Source of the DNA: Streptomyces profundus
GTDB lineage: Bacteria > Actinomycetota > Actinomycetes > Streptomycetales > Streptomycetaceae
Direction: 5' to 3'
DNA length: 64,000 bases
NCBI RefSeq assembly: GCF_020740535.1
Contig: NZ_CP082362.1
Location: 248,001 to 312,000 of the forward strand
Of the stretch, positions 42,137 to 50,556 are shown piece by piece (within the stretch, counting starts at the first letter, position 1; every line of letters starts with the position of its first letter). A model generated the notes under the pieces. That model saw only the letters and a program-made list of their open reading frames with translations. It was not told where the DNA came from and made no database searches. A program made the position numbers and the translations under genes.

Positions 42137-43420
42137 ATGCCCGCACGCCCCCTTCCGGACCGCGCCGCGCGCCCGCCGATGGGGTGGAACAGCTGGGACT
42201 GCTTCGGAACGACGGTCACCGAGGACGAGGTCCTCGCCAACGCCACCTTCATGAGCCGCCATATGCTCGCCCACGGCTGGGACACCGTGGTCGTCGACAT
42301 CCAGTGGTACGAACCCACCGCCCGTGCCCACGGCTACAACGCCGACGCCCCGATCGTCCTCGACGCGTACGGCCGACAGCTTCCGGCCCCCGGCCGCTTC
42401 CCCTCCGCGGCGGCGGGCGCCGGCTTTCGGCCGCTGGCCGACCGGGTCCACGCCCTGGGGCTCCGGTTCGGCGTGCACATCATGCGCGGCGTCCCCCGGC
42501 GCGCCGTGGCGGCCCGCCTCCCCGTCCACGGAACCCCGTTCACCGCGGCCGACATCGCCGACACCAGCTCCGTCTGCCCGTGGAACTCCGACAACTTCGG
42601 CCTGGACCACGACCATCCCGGCGCACAGGCGTACTACGACGCGCAGCTGGCCCAGTTCGCCGCCTGGGGCGTGGACTTCGTCAAGGCCGACGACATGCTC
42701 TTCCCGTACCACGAACGGGAGATCAGCGCCTACGCCCAGGCGATCAGGGCCTGTGGCCGCCCGATCGAACTCAGCCTCTCCCCCGGCACCGATGTCTCCG
42801 TCGCGCGCCTGGACCATCTGCGGGCGCACTCCACCATGTGGCGGCTGAGCGACGATCTGTGGGACCGCTGGGAGGACGTGGAACCGCAGTTCGCCCGCCT
42901 GGCGCGCTGGGCCCCGTTCCAGGGCCCCGCAGGCTGGGCCGACGCGGACATGCTCCCCCTCGGCCGCGTCGGCATCCGCGCGGAACGCGGTGACGACCGG
43001 CTGTGCCGTCTGACCGGCCCCGAGCAGATCAGCCTGCTGACCCTGTGGATCATCGCCAGGTCACCGCTGATGATGGGGGGCGACCTCCCGACCAGCCCAC
43101 CGGCGACCATCGCGCTGCTCACCAACGACGAGGCCCTCGGCGTCCTGTGGCACTCCACCGACAACCGCGAGGTGCTGCGGGAACGCGACACGGTGTGGTG
43201 GACCGCCCGCGACACCGACGGACGGCGGCGGTACGCCGCCGTGTTCTCCCTCGCCCCCGGACCCCGAACCGTCGCCACCCCCCTCGGCTCCGTCAACGCC
43301 CGGCCCGACGACCGGATCACCGAGCTGTGGACGGGCGCCGACATCCCCCACGACGGCACCACCCTCACCACCTACCTCCCCACCCACGGCGCCGCGCTCT
43401 ACCGCTTCGACGCCGAGTGA
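42137..43420 (+). CDS. Glycoside hydrolase family 27, alpha-galactosidase-like
   Basis: The 427-residue enzyme opens with PPMGWNSWDCFG, the GH27 signature. VDFVKADDM carries the likely nucleophile aspartate, and MWRLSDDLWDRW resembles the acid/base region. The GH27 family includes alpha-galactosidases, alpha-N-acetylgalactosaminidases and isomaltodextranases. It lacks a signal peptide, so cytoplasmic action on imported sugars is likely. ATG 42137 is chosen because it begins the conserved domain; a leaderless GTG at 42056 would place the start codon inside the operator. It appears outside the polyketide cluster. The exact sugar is not readable. Confidence 0.85.
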   Translation: MPARPLPDRAARPPMGWNSWDCFGTTVTEDEVLANATFMSRHMLAHGWDTVVVDIQWYEPTARAHGYNADAPIVLDAYGRQLPAPGRFPSAAAGAGFRPLADRVHALGLRFGVHIMRGVPRRAVAARLPVHGTPFTAADIADTSSVCPWNSDNFGLDHDHPGAQAYYDAQLAQFAAWGVDFVKADDMLFPYHEREISAYAQAIRACGRPIELSLSPGTDVSVARLDHLRAHSTMWRLSDDLWDRWEDVEPQFARLARWAPFQGPAGWADADMLPLGRVGIRAERGDDRLCRLTGPEQISLLTLWIIARSPLMMGGDLPTSPPATIALLTNDEALGVLWHSTDNREVLRERDTVWWTARDTDGRRRYAAVFSLAPGPRTVATPLGSVNARPDDRITELWTGADIPHDGTTLTTYLPTHGAALYRFDAE

Positions 43421-43432
43421 CACGCCGCGCCC

Positions 43433-43457
43433 CCGGCGGAGGCCCACTCCGAGCCGG
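43433..43457. terminator. Hairpin between convergent GH27 and exporter genes
   Basis: A 9-bp interrupted stem (CCGGC plus GGAG pairing with CTCC and GCCGG, with a 2-nt bulge) sits in the 52-bp gap between the two stop codons. It is a modest terminator candidate. Confidence 0.5.
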
Positions 43458-43472
43458 CGGCCGGGACACCGC

Positions 43473-44741
43473 TCAATCAGGGGCACCGCGAGGCGGGACG
43501 GCCACCGGCGTGGACGGCGCGGGCGCGGGGGCGGGGACGGGGCCGCGGGCGGCCAGGGCGACGTAGACGGCGGCGGCCAGGAGCACCGACACGGTGGTGA
43601 CCAGGCCGAGCGGGAGGACCGTCGCCGCCCCGGCGATACCGACCAGCGGCGCGGCGACCCCGCCGAACCCGAAACGGACCATGCCCAGCAGCGAGGAGGC
43701 GGTGCCGGCGATCCGCGGGTAGTCCGCGAGCGCCAGGATGGTCGCCGGCGGGGAGCTGATCGCCACGCCCCCGGCGAGGAGGAACAAGGACCCGATCACC
43801 ACCCACAGCGGCATCACCGCCAGGCCGGAGGCCAGCAGGCCGAGTGCGCCGAGCCCGGTGACGACGATGCCGACGACGAGGGTGCCGCGGATGCCCCAGC
43901 GCTCGGCGGAGCGGCCGGCGGCCCATCCGAAGGCCATGAACCCGGCGGAGTTCAGCCCGAACGCCGCCGCGTAGCCCTGCGGGGTGAGCCCGTAGATGCC
44001 CTGGAGGACGAACGTCGCCCCGGACAGGTAGGAGAACAGCGCCGCGTAGAGGAATCCCTGGCTGAGCACCGCGCCGAGGAACACCCGGTCGGTGAGCAGC
44101 GTCCGGAAGTCCCGCCCGGTCTGCGCGAACCCGCCCGTGGTGCGTGCCGCGGGCGGCAGGGTCTCGGGGAACGCGAACACGGAGACGGCGAGCAGGGCGG
44201 CACCGACGACGGTGAGGAACACGAACAGGCCACGCCAGTCGGCGAAGGTGTTCAGCAGCCCGCCCAGCAGCGGGCCGATGATCGCGGCCAGCCCGCCGAC
44301 GACGGTGAGGCGCCCGTAGAAGCGGATCAGCGCCGCGCCGGAGCAGATGTCACGCCCGGCGGCCTGGGAGATGACGATGCCGACCCCGCCGGCCAGGCCC
44401 TGCACCAGCCGCGCGGCGATCAGCAGCTCAACGGTCGGGCTGATCGCGCACAGTGCCGAGGTCACCACGTAGGCGACCACGCCGATCAGCAGGATGCCGC
44501 GCCGCCCGAACCTGTCCGACAGCGGTCCGGCGATGAGCTGACCGGCCGCGAGCCCCACCAGGCACGCGGTCACGGTGAGCTGCGCGACCGAGGTCGCCGC
44601 GCCCAGGTCCGCGGTCAGCGCGGGCAGCGCCGGGAGGTAGAGGTCCATCGAGATGGGCCCGAACACCGTCAGCAGGAGCAGCAGCGACGGCAGGAACCGG
44701 GCGAAGCGGAGCGGTGCGGTCTCAGCGGAAGTGTCGGTCAC
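43473..44741 (-). CDS. MFS drug exporter, Bcr/CflA type
   Basis: The 422-residue protein has 12 predicted membrane segments, the motif A loop GPLSDRFGRRGILL between segments 2 and 3, and FGPISMDLYLPALP in segment 1, typical of Bcr/CflA multidrug exporters. The GTG at 44741 is chosen because it begins the conserved part; the frame is open further upstream but low-complexity. No good ribosome site is seen, so a leaderless message is possible. It is divergent from the XRE/MmyB regulator, which may control it. The substrate is unknown. Confidence 0.88.
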   Translation of the reverse strand: MTDTSAETAPLRFARFLPSLLLLLTVFGPISMDLYLPALPALTADLGAATSVAQLTVTACLVGLAAGQLIAGPLSDRFGRRGILLIGVVAYVVTSALCAISPTVELLIAARLVQGLAGGVGIVISQAAGRDICSGAALIRFYGRLTVVGGLAAIIGPLLGGLLNTFADWRGLFVFLTVVGAALLAVSVFAFPETLPPAARTTGGFAQTGRDFRTLLTDRVFLGAVLSQGFLYAALFSYLSGATFVLQGIYGLTPQGYAAAFGLNSAGFMAFGWAAGRSAERWGIRGTLVVGIVVTGLGALGLLASGLAVMPLWVVIGSLFLLAGGVAISSPPATILALADYPRIAGTASSLLGMVRFGFGGVAAPLVGIAGAATVLPLGLVTTVSVLLAAAVYVALAARGPVPAPAPAPSTPVAVPPRGAPD

Positions 44742-45043
44742 GGTACTCAGCGTCAGCCGCCGTCCGCGCGCGCGGGAGTCCCTGACGAGTGAGGTACCGG
44801 CAGGGCACCCCTCACCGCTGCGGACTCGGGTCGCCTCGCCCCGACCTTCGCCGACGCCGACGCCGACGACCTCGAATGGCTCCACCGCGCCTCCCCGCGC
44901 TTCGTGACGCCATCGAGCGGACCGGATCGCCATGACGTGCGCCGATCGGATCGATCGTCCCGCGCGTTCCTGGCACCCGGCCGGTCGAGGGGTGTACTGG
45001 CAGGGTCTCCCCGGCGCGCGAAAGGCGCCCTAGCGTGGTGGGC
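44742..45043. promoter_or_regulatory. Divergent intergenic region of exporter and XRE regulator
   Basis: This 302-bp gap has no supportable gene. GGCGC-N7-GCGCC (45013-45029) lies directly before TAGCGT (45031-45036), a possible -10 box that would start transcription at or next to the regulator ATG, making a leaderless message. Nothing else stands out. Confidence 0.45.
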
Positions 45044-45940
45044 ATGGATAACAGGGCCGAGGTGCGGGAGTTCCTGATGTCACGCCGCGCGAAGGTCACC
45101 CCCGAGCAGGCGGGCATCCCCGCCGGGACGAACCGGCGGGTGCCGGGCCTGCGGCGCAGCGAGGTCGCCGCCCTGGCCGGGGTGAGCGTGGAGTACTACG
45201 CGAAACTCGAACGCGGCCAGATCGCTGGCGCGTCCTCCTCCGTGCTGCACGCCGTCGCCGACGGGCTGCACCTGGACGACACGGAGCGGGTGCACCTGCT
45301 CGACCTCGCCCGCAATGCCGACGGCATCCCCACCTCCGGCCGTGCCCGCCGCCGCGCCACCAGACCCGGCCCGGCCCGGCCGAGCCTGGAGTGGGCGTTG
45401 GAGGCGATCACCGACGCCGTCGCGATCGTCCGCGACCAGCACCACAACATCATCGCCGCCAACCCGTTGGCGCGGGCGTTCTACGCACCACTGATCGGCG
45501 ACGGCGGACGGGTGCCGAACCTCGCCCGCTTCCAGTTCCTCGACCCCACGGCCCGCGACTTCTACCCCGACTGGGACGTCTTCGCGGCGATGTGCGTGGC
45601 GATCATGCGCGCCGAAGCCGGCCGCAACCCTCACGACAAGGGCCTGCACGACCTCGTGGGTGAACTGTCCACCCGCAGCGAGACGTTCCGCACCCTGTGG
45701 GCCGCGCACGACGTCCGCACCCACGGGTCGGGCACCAAGCGGTTCCACCACCCGGTCGTCGGCGAGCTCGTGCTCGTCTACGAGGAGCTGGCGGTCACCG
45801 CCGAGCCCGGCAACGTCATGCTCATCTACACCGCGGAGCCCGGCTCGTCCTCCGCCGAGCGACTCGGGCTGCTCGCCTCGTGGGCCGCCGACGGCGGCGC
45901 CGAGCGCGCCGCCGGCACCGCGCGCGACGACACCCCCTGA
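45044..45940 (+). CDS. XRE-family regulator with MmyB-like ligand domain
   Basis: The 298-residue protein has an N-terminal XRE helix-turn-helix (about 5-80, LRRSEVAALAGVSVEYYAKLERG) and a C-terminal MmyB-like domain (about 105-280, with AITDAVAIVRDQ), which binds fatty-acid-like ligands in related actinobacterial proteins. Such genes commonly sit next to a short-chain dehydrogenase or an exporter they control; here both are adjacent (exporter divergent, SDR downstream). It has no strong ribosome site. Confidence 0.88.
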   Translation: MDNRAEVREFLMSRRAKVTPEQAGIPAGTNRRVPGLRRSEVAALAGVSVEYYAKLERGQIAGASSSVLHAVADGLHLDDTERVHLLDLARNADGIPTSGRARRRATRPGPARPSLEWALEAITDAVAIVRDQHHNIIAANPLARAFYAPLIGDGGRVPNLARFQFLDPTARDFYPDWDVFAAMCVAIMRAEAGRNPHDKGLHDLVGELSTRSETFRTLWAAHDVRTHGSGTKRFHHPVVGELVLVYEELAVTAEPGNVMLIYTAEPGSSSAERLGLLASWAADGGAERAAGTARDDTP

Positions 45941-46030
45941 GCACGGGTCACCCCCTGACCAGCGACCTCCGGCGCCCACCGTCGACCGGGCGCGACCACA
46001 TCACCGCGACCACAACAAGGAGTCCTCCCC

Positions 46031-46717
46031 ATGACCACCATCGCCATCGTCGGAGCCGGGCGGGGCCTCGGCGCCGCCGTCGCCCGCAAGTTCGGCTCCG
46101 AGGGCTTCGACGTCGCGCTCATCTCCCGCAGCCAGGAGCGCGTCGACCAGCTCGCCGCCGACCTCCACGCCGAGGGCCTCACCACCCGGGGGTACGCCGC
46201 GAACGTGCGCGATCCGAAGTCGCTCATCGCCGCCCTGGACGCGGCGGCGCAGGAGCTCGGCCCCATCGAGGTGCTCACCTACTCGCCGCTGCCGCAGAAG
46301 GAGTTTCTGCGTCCGGTGCTGGAGACCACGGCGGATGACCTCGTGGGGGCGGTCGAGTTCTCCATCTACGGGCCGGTCACCGCCGTGCACCAGGTCCTCC
46401 AGGGGCAGCGGTTCCTCGGACGCGAGTCGATCCTGTTCGTCAACGGCGGCTCCGGCGCGCGCCCCAACCCGAACGTCGCGGGCACCTCGATCGCGTTCGC
46501 CGGCGAGAGCGCCTACGCCAAGCTCCTCCACGACACCCTCAAGGACGAGCACATCCAGGTCGGCCAGCTCATCATCCCCGGCGCGATCACCCCCGGGCAC
46601 CCCACGCACGACCCCACGGTGCTCGCCGACCACCTGTGGCACCTGCACACCCACCCCGACGCGTTCCGCGTCTACGCCGACGAACTCCCCGGCGCCTGGG
46701 GCCCCACCGACGCCTGA
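46031..46717 (+). CDS. Short-chain dehydrogenase/reductase, atypical active site
   Basis: The 228-residue protein has the Rossmann loop GAGRGLG and an NGGSGA segment, but the expected YxxxK dyad is not clear: the likely tyrosine is in ESAYAKLLHDTLK, where the lysine is at +2 rather than +4. It may use a shifted lysine or have a non-catalytic role. It follows the XRE/MmyB regulator by 90 bp and has an AGGAG site. It is a probable target of that regulator. The substrate is unknown. Confidence 0.8.
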   Translation: MTTIAIVGAGRGLGAAVARKFGSEGFDVALISRSQERVDQLAADLHAEGLTTRGYAANVRDPKSLIAALDAAAQELGPIEVLTYSPLPQKEFLRPVLETTADDLVGAVEFSIYGPVTAVHQVLQGQRFLGRESILFVNGGSGARPNPNVAGTSIAFAGESAYAKLLHDTLKDEHIQVGQLIIPGAITPGHPTHDPTVLADHLWHLHTHPDAFRVYADELPGAWGPTDA

Positions 46718-46795
46718 GACCCGACCCCGCCGGTGGGGTGGGGCGGGGCGTGCTTCGCCGAGGGCGCGACGTGGCGGCACGGGGCGTCCCGGTCG

Positions 46796-49084
46796 TCACA
46801 CGTGGAACGGCACGGTGGTGACGACGATCTTCGGCAGGGTGCGGAGCGAGCGGCGCAGCCGGCCGGCGATGCGGCTGTGCAGCAGCCGGTAGCGCCGCTG
46901 CCGGGGCACGATCTCCGGGAGGATCACCGTGACGGTGAGGTCCGGCCGCTGCCGGTGCAGCACCTCGATGTAGTCGATCATCGGGGCGACGATGGCTCGG
47001 TACGGGGTGACGACGACTTCGAGCGGCAGGTGGTCGCCCCACTCGCGCCAGTTGTCGCGGAAGCGTTCCGCCTCCGCGTCGCTGGGGCTGATGTGCAGGG
47101 CGAGGACCGGCTGACGCAGGGCCGCCGCGTAGGCCAACGCCCGCATTCCGGCGAGGTCCAGGACGGCGACGGGGACGATGGAGAGATGGTGGATCTGCTC
47201 CGGGGCCTCCTCCGTCTCCGCCTCCGCCTCCGCCTCCGAAGCGTCCTCGGGGACCACGGCCGGCGATGCCTTGCTGCCCTGCCCGGCCGGGGCGTCCGGT
47301 TCCGGCGGCGCGGCCGGGTCGGGGGCGGGTACCCGGCAACCGGAGGTGGGGAGCTCCAGGGCGTGCGGGTGGAGTCGTAGGGCCTCCCCCACCCGGTCGT
47401 AGTGGGCTCTGATGCGTTTGGTCAGGAGCACGAAGCCGCCGATGGTCAGCACCGCGACCCAGGCGCCCGTCAGGAACTTGGTCACCACGGCGGCGAGGAA
47501 GACGATCCCGGAGAGCGTGCAGCCGACCGCGTTGAGCAGCAGGCTCCGCAGCCGGTGCGGGTCCCGCGTCTGGTGCCAGTGCACCACCATTCCGGCCTGG
47601 GAGAGGGTGAAGGCGAGGAAGACGCCGACCGCGTACAGCGGGATGAGGGCGGCCGTCCGGCCGCCGAAGGCGACGAAGATCAGCGTCGCCGCCGCGGAGA
47701 GCAGGATGATCCCGTGGCTGAAGGCGAGCCGGTCGCCGAGGCGGAGGAAGACCCGGGGAGCGTGCCAGTCGCGGGCCAGCAGGAACAACACCCGGGGAAA
47801 GTCGTTGTACGCGGTGTTCGCCGCCAGCAACAGGACCCCGGCCGTGGCGAGTTGGACGAAGACATACAGCGCCCCCGAGCCGAGGACCTCGTGCGCCAGC
47901 TGGGAGAGCAGGGTCTCCTGGTGGTTCGGGACCACGCCGGTGAGGTGGACCAGCGTCATCATGCCGGTGAACAGGACGACCAGCAGGCAGATCATCCAGG
48001 TCAGAGTGGTGCGGGCGTTGCGCCACTCCTTGGGTCGGAAGACGGGCACGGCATTGGAGATGGCCTCGATCCCGGTCATCGCCGTCGAGCCGGAGGCGAG
48101 GGCCCGCAGCACCAGCAAGAGGGTGACGGCCTCCGTGGCGTTGGGGTGCGGGGGCGTCGCGGGGGTGAAGCCACGGCCGGCGGCCTGGTGCAGCCCCGCC
48201 ACCACCAGGACGACCATGGCCAGTACGAACGCGTAGGTGGGCACGGCGAACAGCCGCCCCGCCTGCCGGACGCCGCGCAGGTTCCCGGCGAGCAGCACGA
48301 GGATCACGGCGACCCCCAGCGGCACGGGTGACCGCGCCAGCGCGGGCAGGACGGGGGCGATCGCGGCGACCCCGGCGGCGATCGACACCGAGACGGTCAG
48401 CACGTAGTCCGTCATCAGCCCGGCTGCGGCCAGCAGCCCCGGCGTCCGACCGAGGTTGGCGCTGGCGACCAGGTAGGAGCCGCCGCCGTGCGGGTAGGCG
48501 CGAATGGTCTGCCGGTAGGAGAGCGCGACCGACACCATCAGGACGACGATGACCGCCGCCAGCGGCGTGGCGTAGGCGAGTCCGGCGGCCCCGCCGAGCA
48601 CCAGCACGGCCAGCAGCGCCTCCGGACCGTAGGCGACCGAGGAGAGCGCGTCGGCGGAGAGCACCGGCAGCGCCACGCGCTTGCGCAGCCGTTCCCTGGC
48701 GATGGCGCTGCTGCGCAGCGGCATGCCGAGCACGGTGCGGCGCAGCAGATGGGCGGCCCTCGCCCGCCGACCGCGTTCTGGCCCGTCGCCCTCGGTCAGC
48801 TCGATCGCGGGCGACTCGCCGCCGAGGGAGGAGATGCGGACATGCCGGCCGAGGGCGGCCGGCCGGATCTCGCCGGGCGCGGGGAAGCCGCCGAGATCCG
48901 GTGCCACCGGAAGCGCGCGGCGCCAGGCTTCCGAGGGGCCCGCCGCCCTGCCCCACTCACGTCCCACCCGACGCAGCACCTCGACCTGTTCCTCGTCGAG
49001 CTGGGGCAGCGGCGCGGACGGGCTGGGCATGCCCCCTACCGCCGTGTCGTCCCGCTCCCTCGGCTTTCTCGCCCGTCGCGCCAT
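46796..49084 (-). CDS. APC-superfamily permease with C-terminal cytoplasmic domain
   Basis: The 762-residue protein has a hydrophilic N-terminus of about 120 residues, 12 membrane segments (about 130-560) and a C-terminal cytoplasmic domain with an acidic Ala/Glu-rich linker. The conserved LSADALSSVAYGPEA and YPHGGGSYLVA segments match the APC clade that includes the KimA (YdaO) potassium importer as well as annotated amino acid permeases. Potassium is therefore a real alternative to amino acids as substrate. ATG 49084 is used; ATG 49030 is an alternative with a G-rich stretch just before it. It is convergent with the SDR gene. Confidence 0.85.
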   Translation of the reverse strand: MARRARKPRERDDTAVGGMPSPSAPLPQLDEEQVEVLRRVGREWGRAAGPSEAWRRALPVAPDLGGFPAPGEIRPAALGRHVRISSLGGESPAIELTEGDGPERGRRARAAHLLRRTVLGMPLRSSAIARERLRKRVALPVLSADALSSVAYGPEALLAVLVLGGAAGLAYATPLAAVIVVLMVSVALSYRQTIRAYPHGGGSYLVASANLGRTPGLLAAAGLMTDYVLTVSVSIAAGVAAIAPVLPALARSPVPLGVAVILVLLAGNLRGVRQAGRLFAVPTYAFVLAMVVLVVAGLHQAAGRGFTPATPPHPNATEAVTLLLVLRALASGSTAMTGIEAISNAVPVFRPKEWRNARTTLTWMICLLVVLFTGMMTLVHLTGVVPNHQETLLSQLAHEVLGSGALYVFVQLATAGVLLLAANTAYNDFPRVLFLLARDWHAPRVFLRLGDRLAFSHGIILLSAAATLIFVAFGGRTAALIPLYAVGVFLAFTLSQAGMVVHWHQTRDPHRLRSLLLNAVGCTLSGIVFLAAVVTKFLTGAWVAVLTIGGFVLLTKRIRAHYDRVGEALRLHPHALELPTSGCRVPAPDPAAPPEPDAPAGQGSKASPAVVPEDASEAEAEAETEEAPEQIHHLSIVPVAVLDLAGMRALAYAAALRQPVLALHISPSDAEAERFRDNWREWGDHLPLEVVVTPYRAIVAPMIDYIEVLHRQRPDLTVTVILPEIVPRQRRYRLLHSRIAGRLRRSLRTLPKIVVTTVPFHV

Positions 49085-49583
49085 GCGACTCAGTGTCACC
49101 CAGCAGTCGCACATCGCGACGAAGGTCACGCCCAGCAGGCGAGGGAGGCCGGCGACGCCGCGTCCTCGGGGGACGACCTCGCGCCCTCGAACAACGAAAG
49201 TCCCCGACCATGCCCACATCGCCGGCGACGTGAGGCCGGGGGACGAGGTGCCCGGCGACCGCGATCGACACGGCGTGCCGTGGGCGCGCCTATCCGAGGT
49301 ACCCGGCGAAGGGGCCCGGACTTCCCGGAGCGTGCCGTTCCTCCCGCCCCGCCCGTTCGCCCTGTGGCTCCCCACGTCCCAACTCGTAATCGAGCCGACC
49401 CCCCGCCGGGTGGTCGGAGCCTCGCCCCAGCACGGCGGGCCCCAAGCGCCGAGGGCTGAGAGCCCACCTCGGACTGCTCGGCGTAGCGTTGCCACGGCTC
49501 CGTGTTCTGCCCCAGTCGCCCACGGGGCGACATGCCCCCGCGCACGCGAAGCACTCCGCACGACCACAGCCGACTTCACACAT
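49085..49583. other. Non-coding stretch upstream of the APC permease
   Basis: This 499-bp stretch has open frames on both strands, but none has homology I recognise or a convincing start. It may hold a long permease leader. A c-di-AMP riboswitch, known upstream of kimA-type genes, was looked for by eye but its consensus could not be confirmed. Confidence 0.4.
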
Positions 49584-49916
49584 TCAACTCGGGTAGTCAT
49601 CCTGCGGACGTACCACCACTGACTCGCTCAGCCCTGTTTCTCGGAGAAACCGTTCGATGACTTCCTCACCAGAAAGATCCGAGACAGCCGTCAGAATGTA
49701 GCCCGGCGCCGGAGGGTGTTCCTCATGACGGGCCAGGACCGCGATATCACCCGTCTCAAGCCTCACGGAAGTGGACAGCCATACCCCCAAGCCATCCGTG
49801 ACTCGGTCGGGAGCCCCTTCCCCCAGCCGCTGCACATACTCATCACTCACCAGAATCTGAGCCACGTACTCCTGCCGCTTTCCGCGCAGTTCTGCGTCGT
49901 CGATCCTTCTCATCAT
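49584..49916 (-). CDS. Orphan hypothetical protein, 110 aa
   Basis: The product is acidic and soluble, with no signal peptide or membrane segment, and I do not recognise a family. ATG 49916 is chosen over the upstream-open frame because GGAG lies five bases before it. Codon use is less GC-biased than in the neighbours, and the gene lies beside a broken integrase, so it may be cargo left by a mobile element. The moderately low GC continues through 50.4 kb. Confidence 0.6.
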   Translation of the reverse strand: MMRRIDDAELRGKRQEYVAQILVSDEYVQRLGEGAPDRVTDGLGVWLSTSVRLETGDIAVLARHEEHPPAPGYILTAVSDLSGEEVIERFLRETGLSESVVVRPQDDYPS

Positions 49917-50070
49917 CTGAACTCCGTTACAGCGACGGGGGTTGTCGCCCAATCCTGATTGTCGTAGCGAAGGTATCCCACCCCGGGCCCTCCCAGGCTG
50001 CCATGCCACGGGGGGTGCGGGACTCGGGTTCTGTTGCCGTAGGTAGCCGTGGACTGGCCCGCGACGTGAC

Positions 50071-50556
50071 CCAGCGGTATGGCTGATGACTTGCTACGGA
50101 CTGCGGATAGGTGAGGTACTCGGCCTGCACGAAAAGGATTTCCACGGCAACACGATTATCCTCAGGCATCGAGAAACACGCACTAAAATCCGAAAGGGCG
50201 TCTACGTCGTTCGTCACGCACACTCAAAAACCGCCGGGAGGGAGACTGGTGGGACATCCCCTCCCGGATTCGGTCGCACCGTTCGCCCAAAGCTTTCCGA
50301 TCCTCACCGAAAAGGGGACTCTTCCCTGTCCCGATCTCCTCAGGGGGTCCCTGGCATCGGGCCATCAATCGTCGCGGTCTCCCCCACCACACGCCGCACC
50401 ATCTGCGGCATCTGTGGGCGACCATGACCCTGACCAAGGGTGTCCCCCTTCACGAGGTCTCTCGCTGGTCGGGACACCGCTCGATCAAGGTCACGGTCGA
50501 CCGCTACGGGCATCCGACGTGGGAGACCCTCTGCGCTCCCTTCGTCGGGACCGCCC
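50071..50556 (+). pseudogene. Decayed tyrosine recombinase (integrase), C-terminal remnants
   Basis: Two pieces in different frames match the catalytic domain of phage-type integrases. The first, near 50086, reads CYGLRIGEVLGLHEKDFHG (around the first catalytic arginine). The second, near 50391-50520, reads TPHHLRHLWAT and later GHRSIKVTVDRYGH, carrying the HxxR motif, a second histidine and the nucleophile tyrosine. At least one frameshift separates them, and the N-terminal half is missing. The neighbouring 110-residue orphan may be the other trace of the same element. No attachment site or tRNA is visible nearby. Confidence 0.8.

Noticed and set aside
49085..49330. c-di-AMP (ydaO) riboswitch before the APC permease
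   Set aside because: Only scattered G-rich fragments were seen; the conserved core could not be aligned by eye. Kept only as a testable idea.
49917..50070. tRNA or attachment site for the decayed integrase
   Set aside because: No cloverleaf or flanking direct repeat could be found around the scar.
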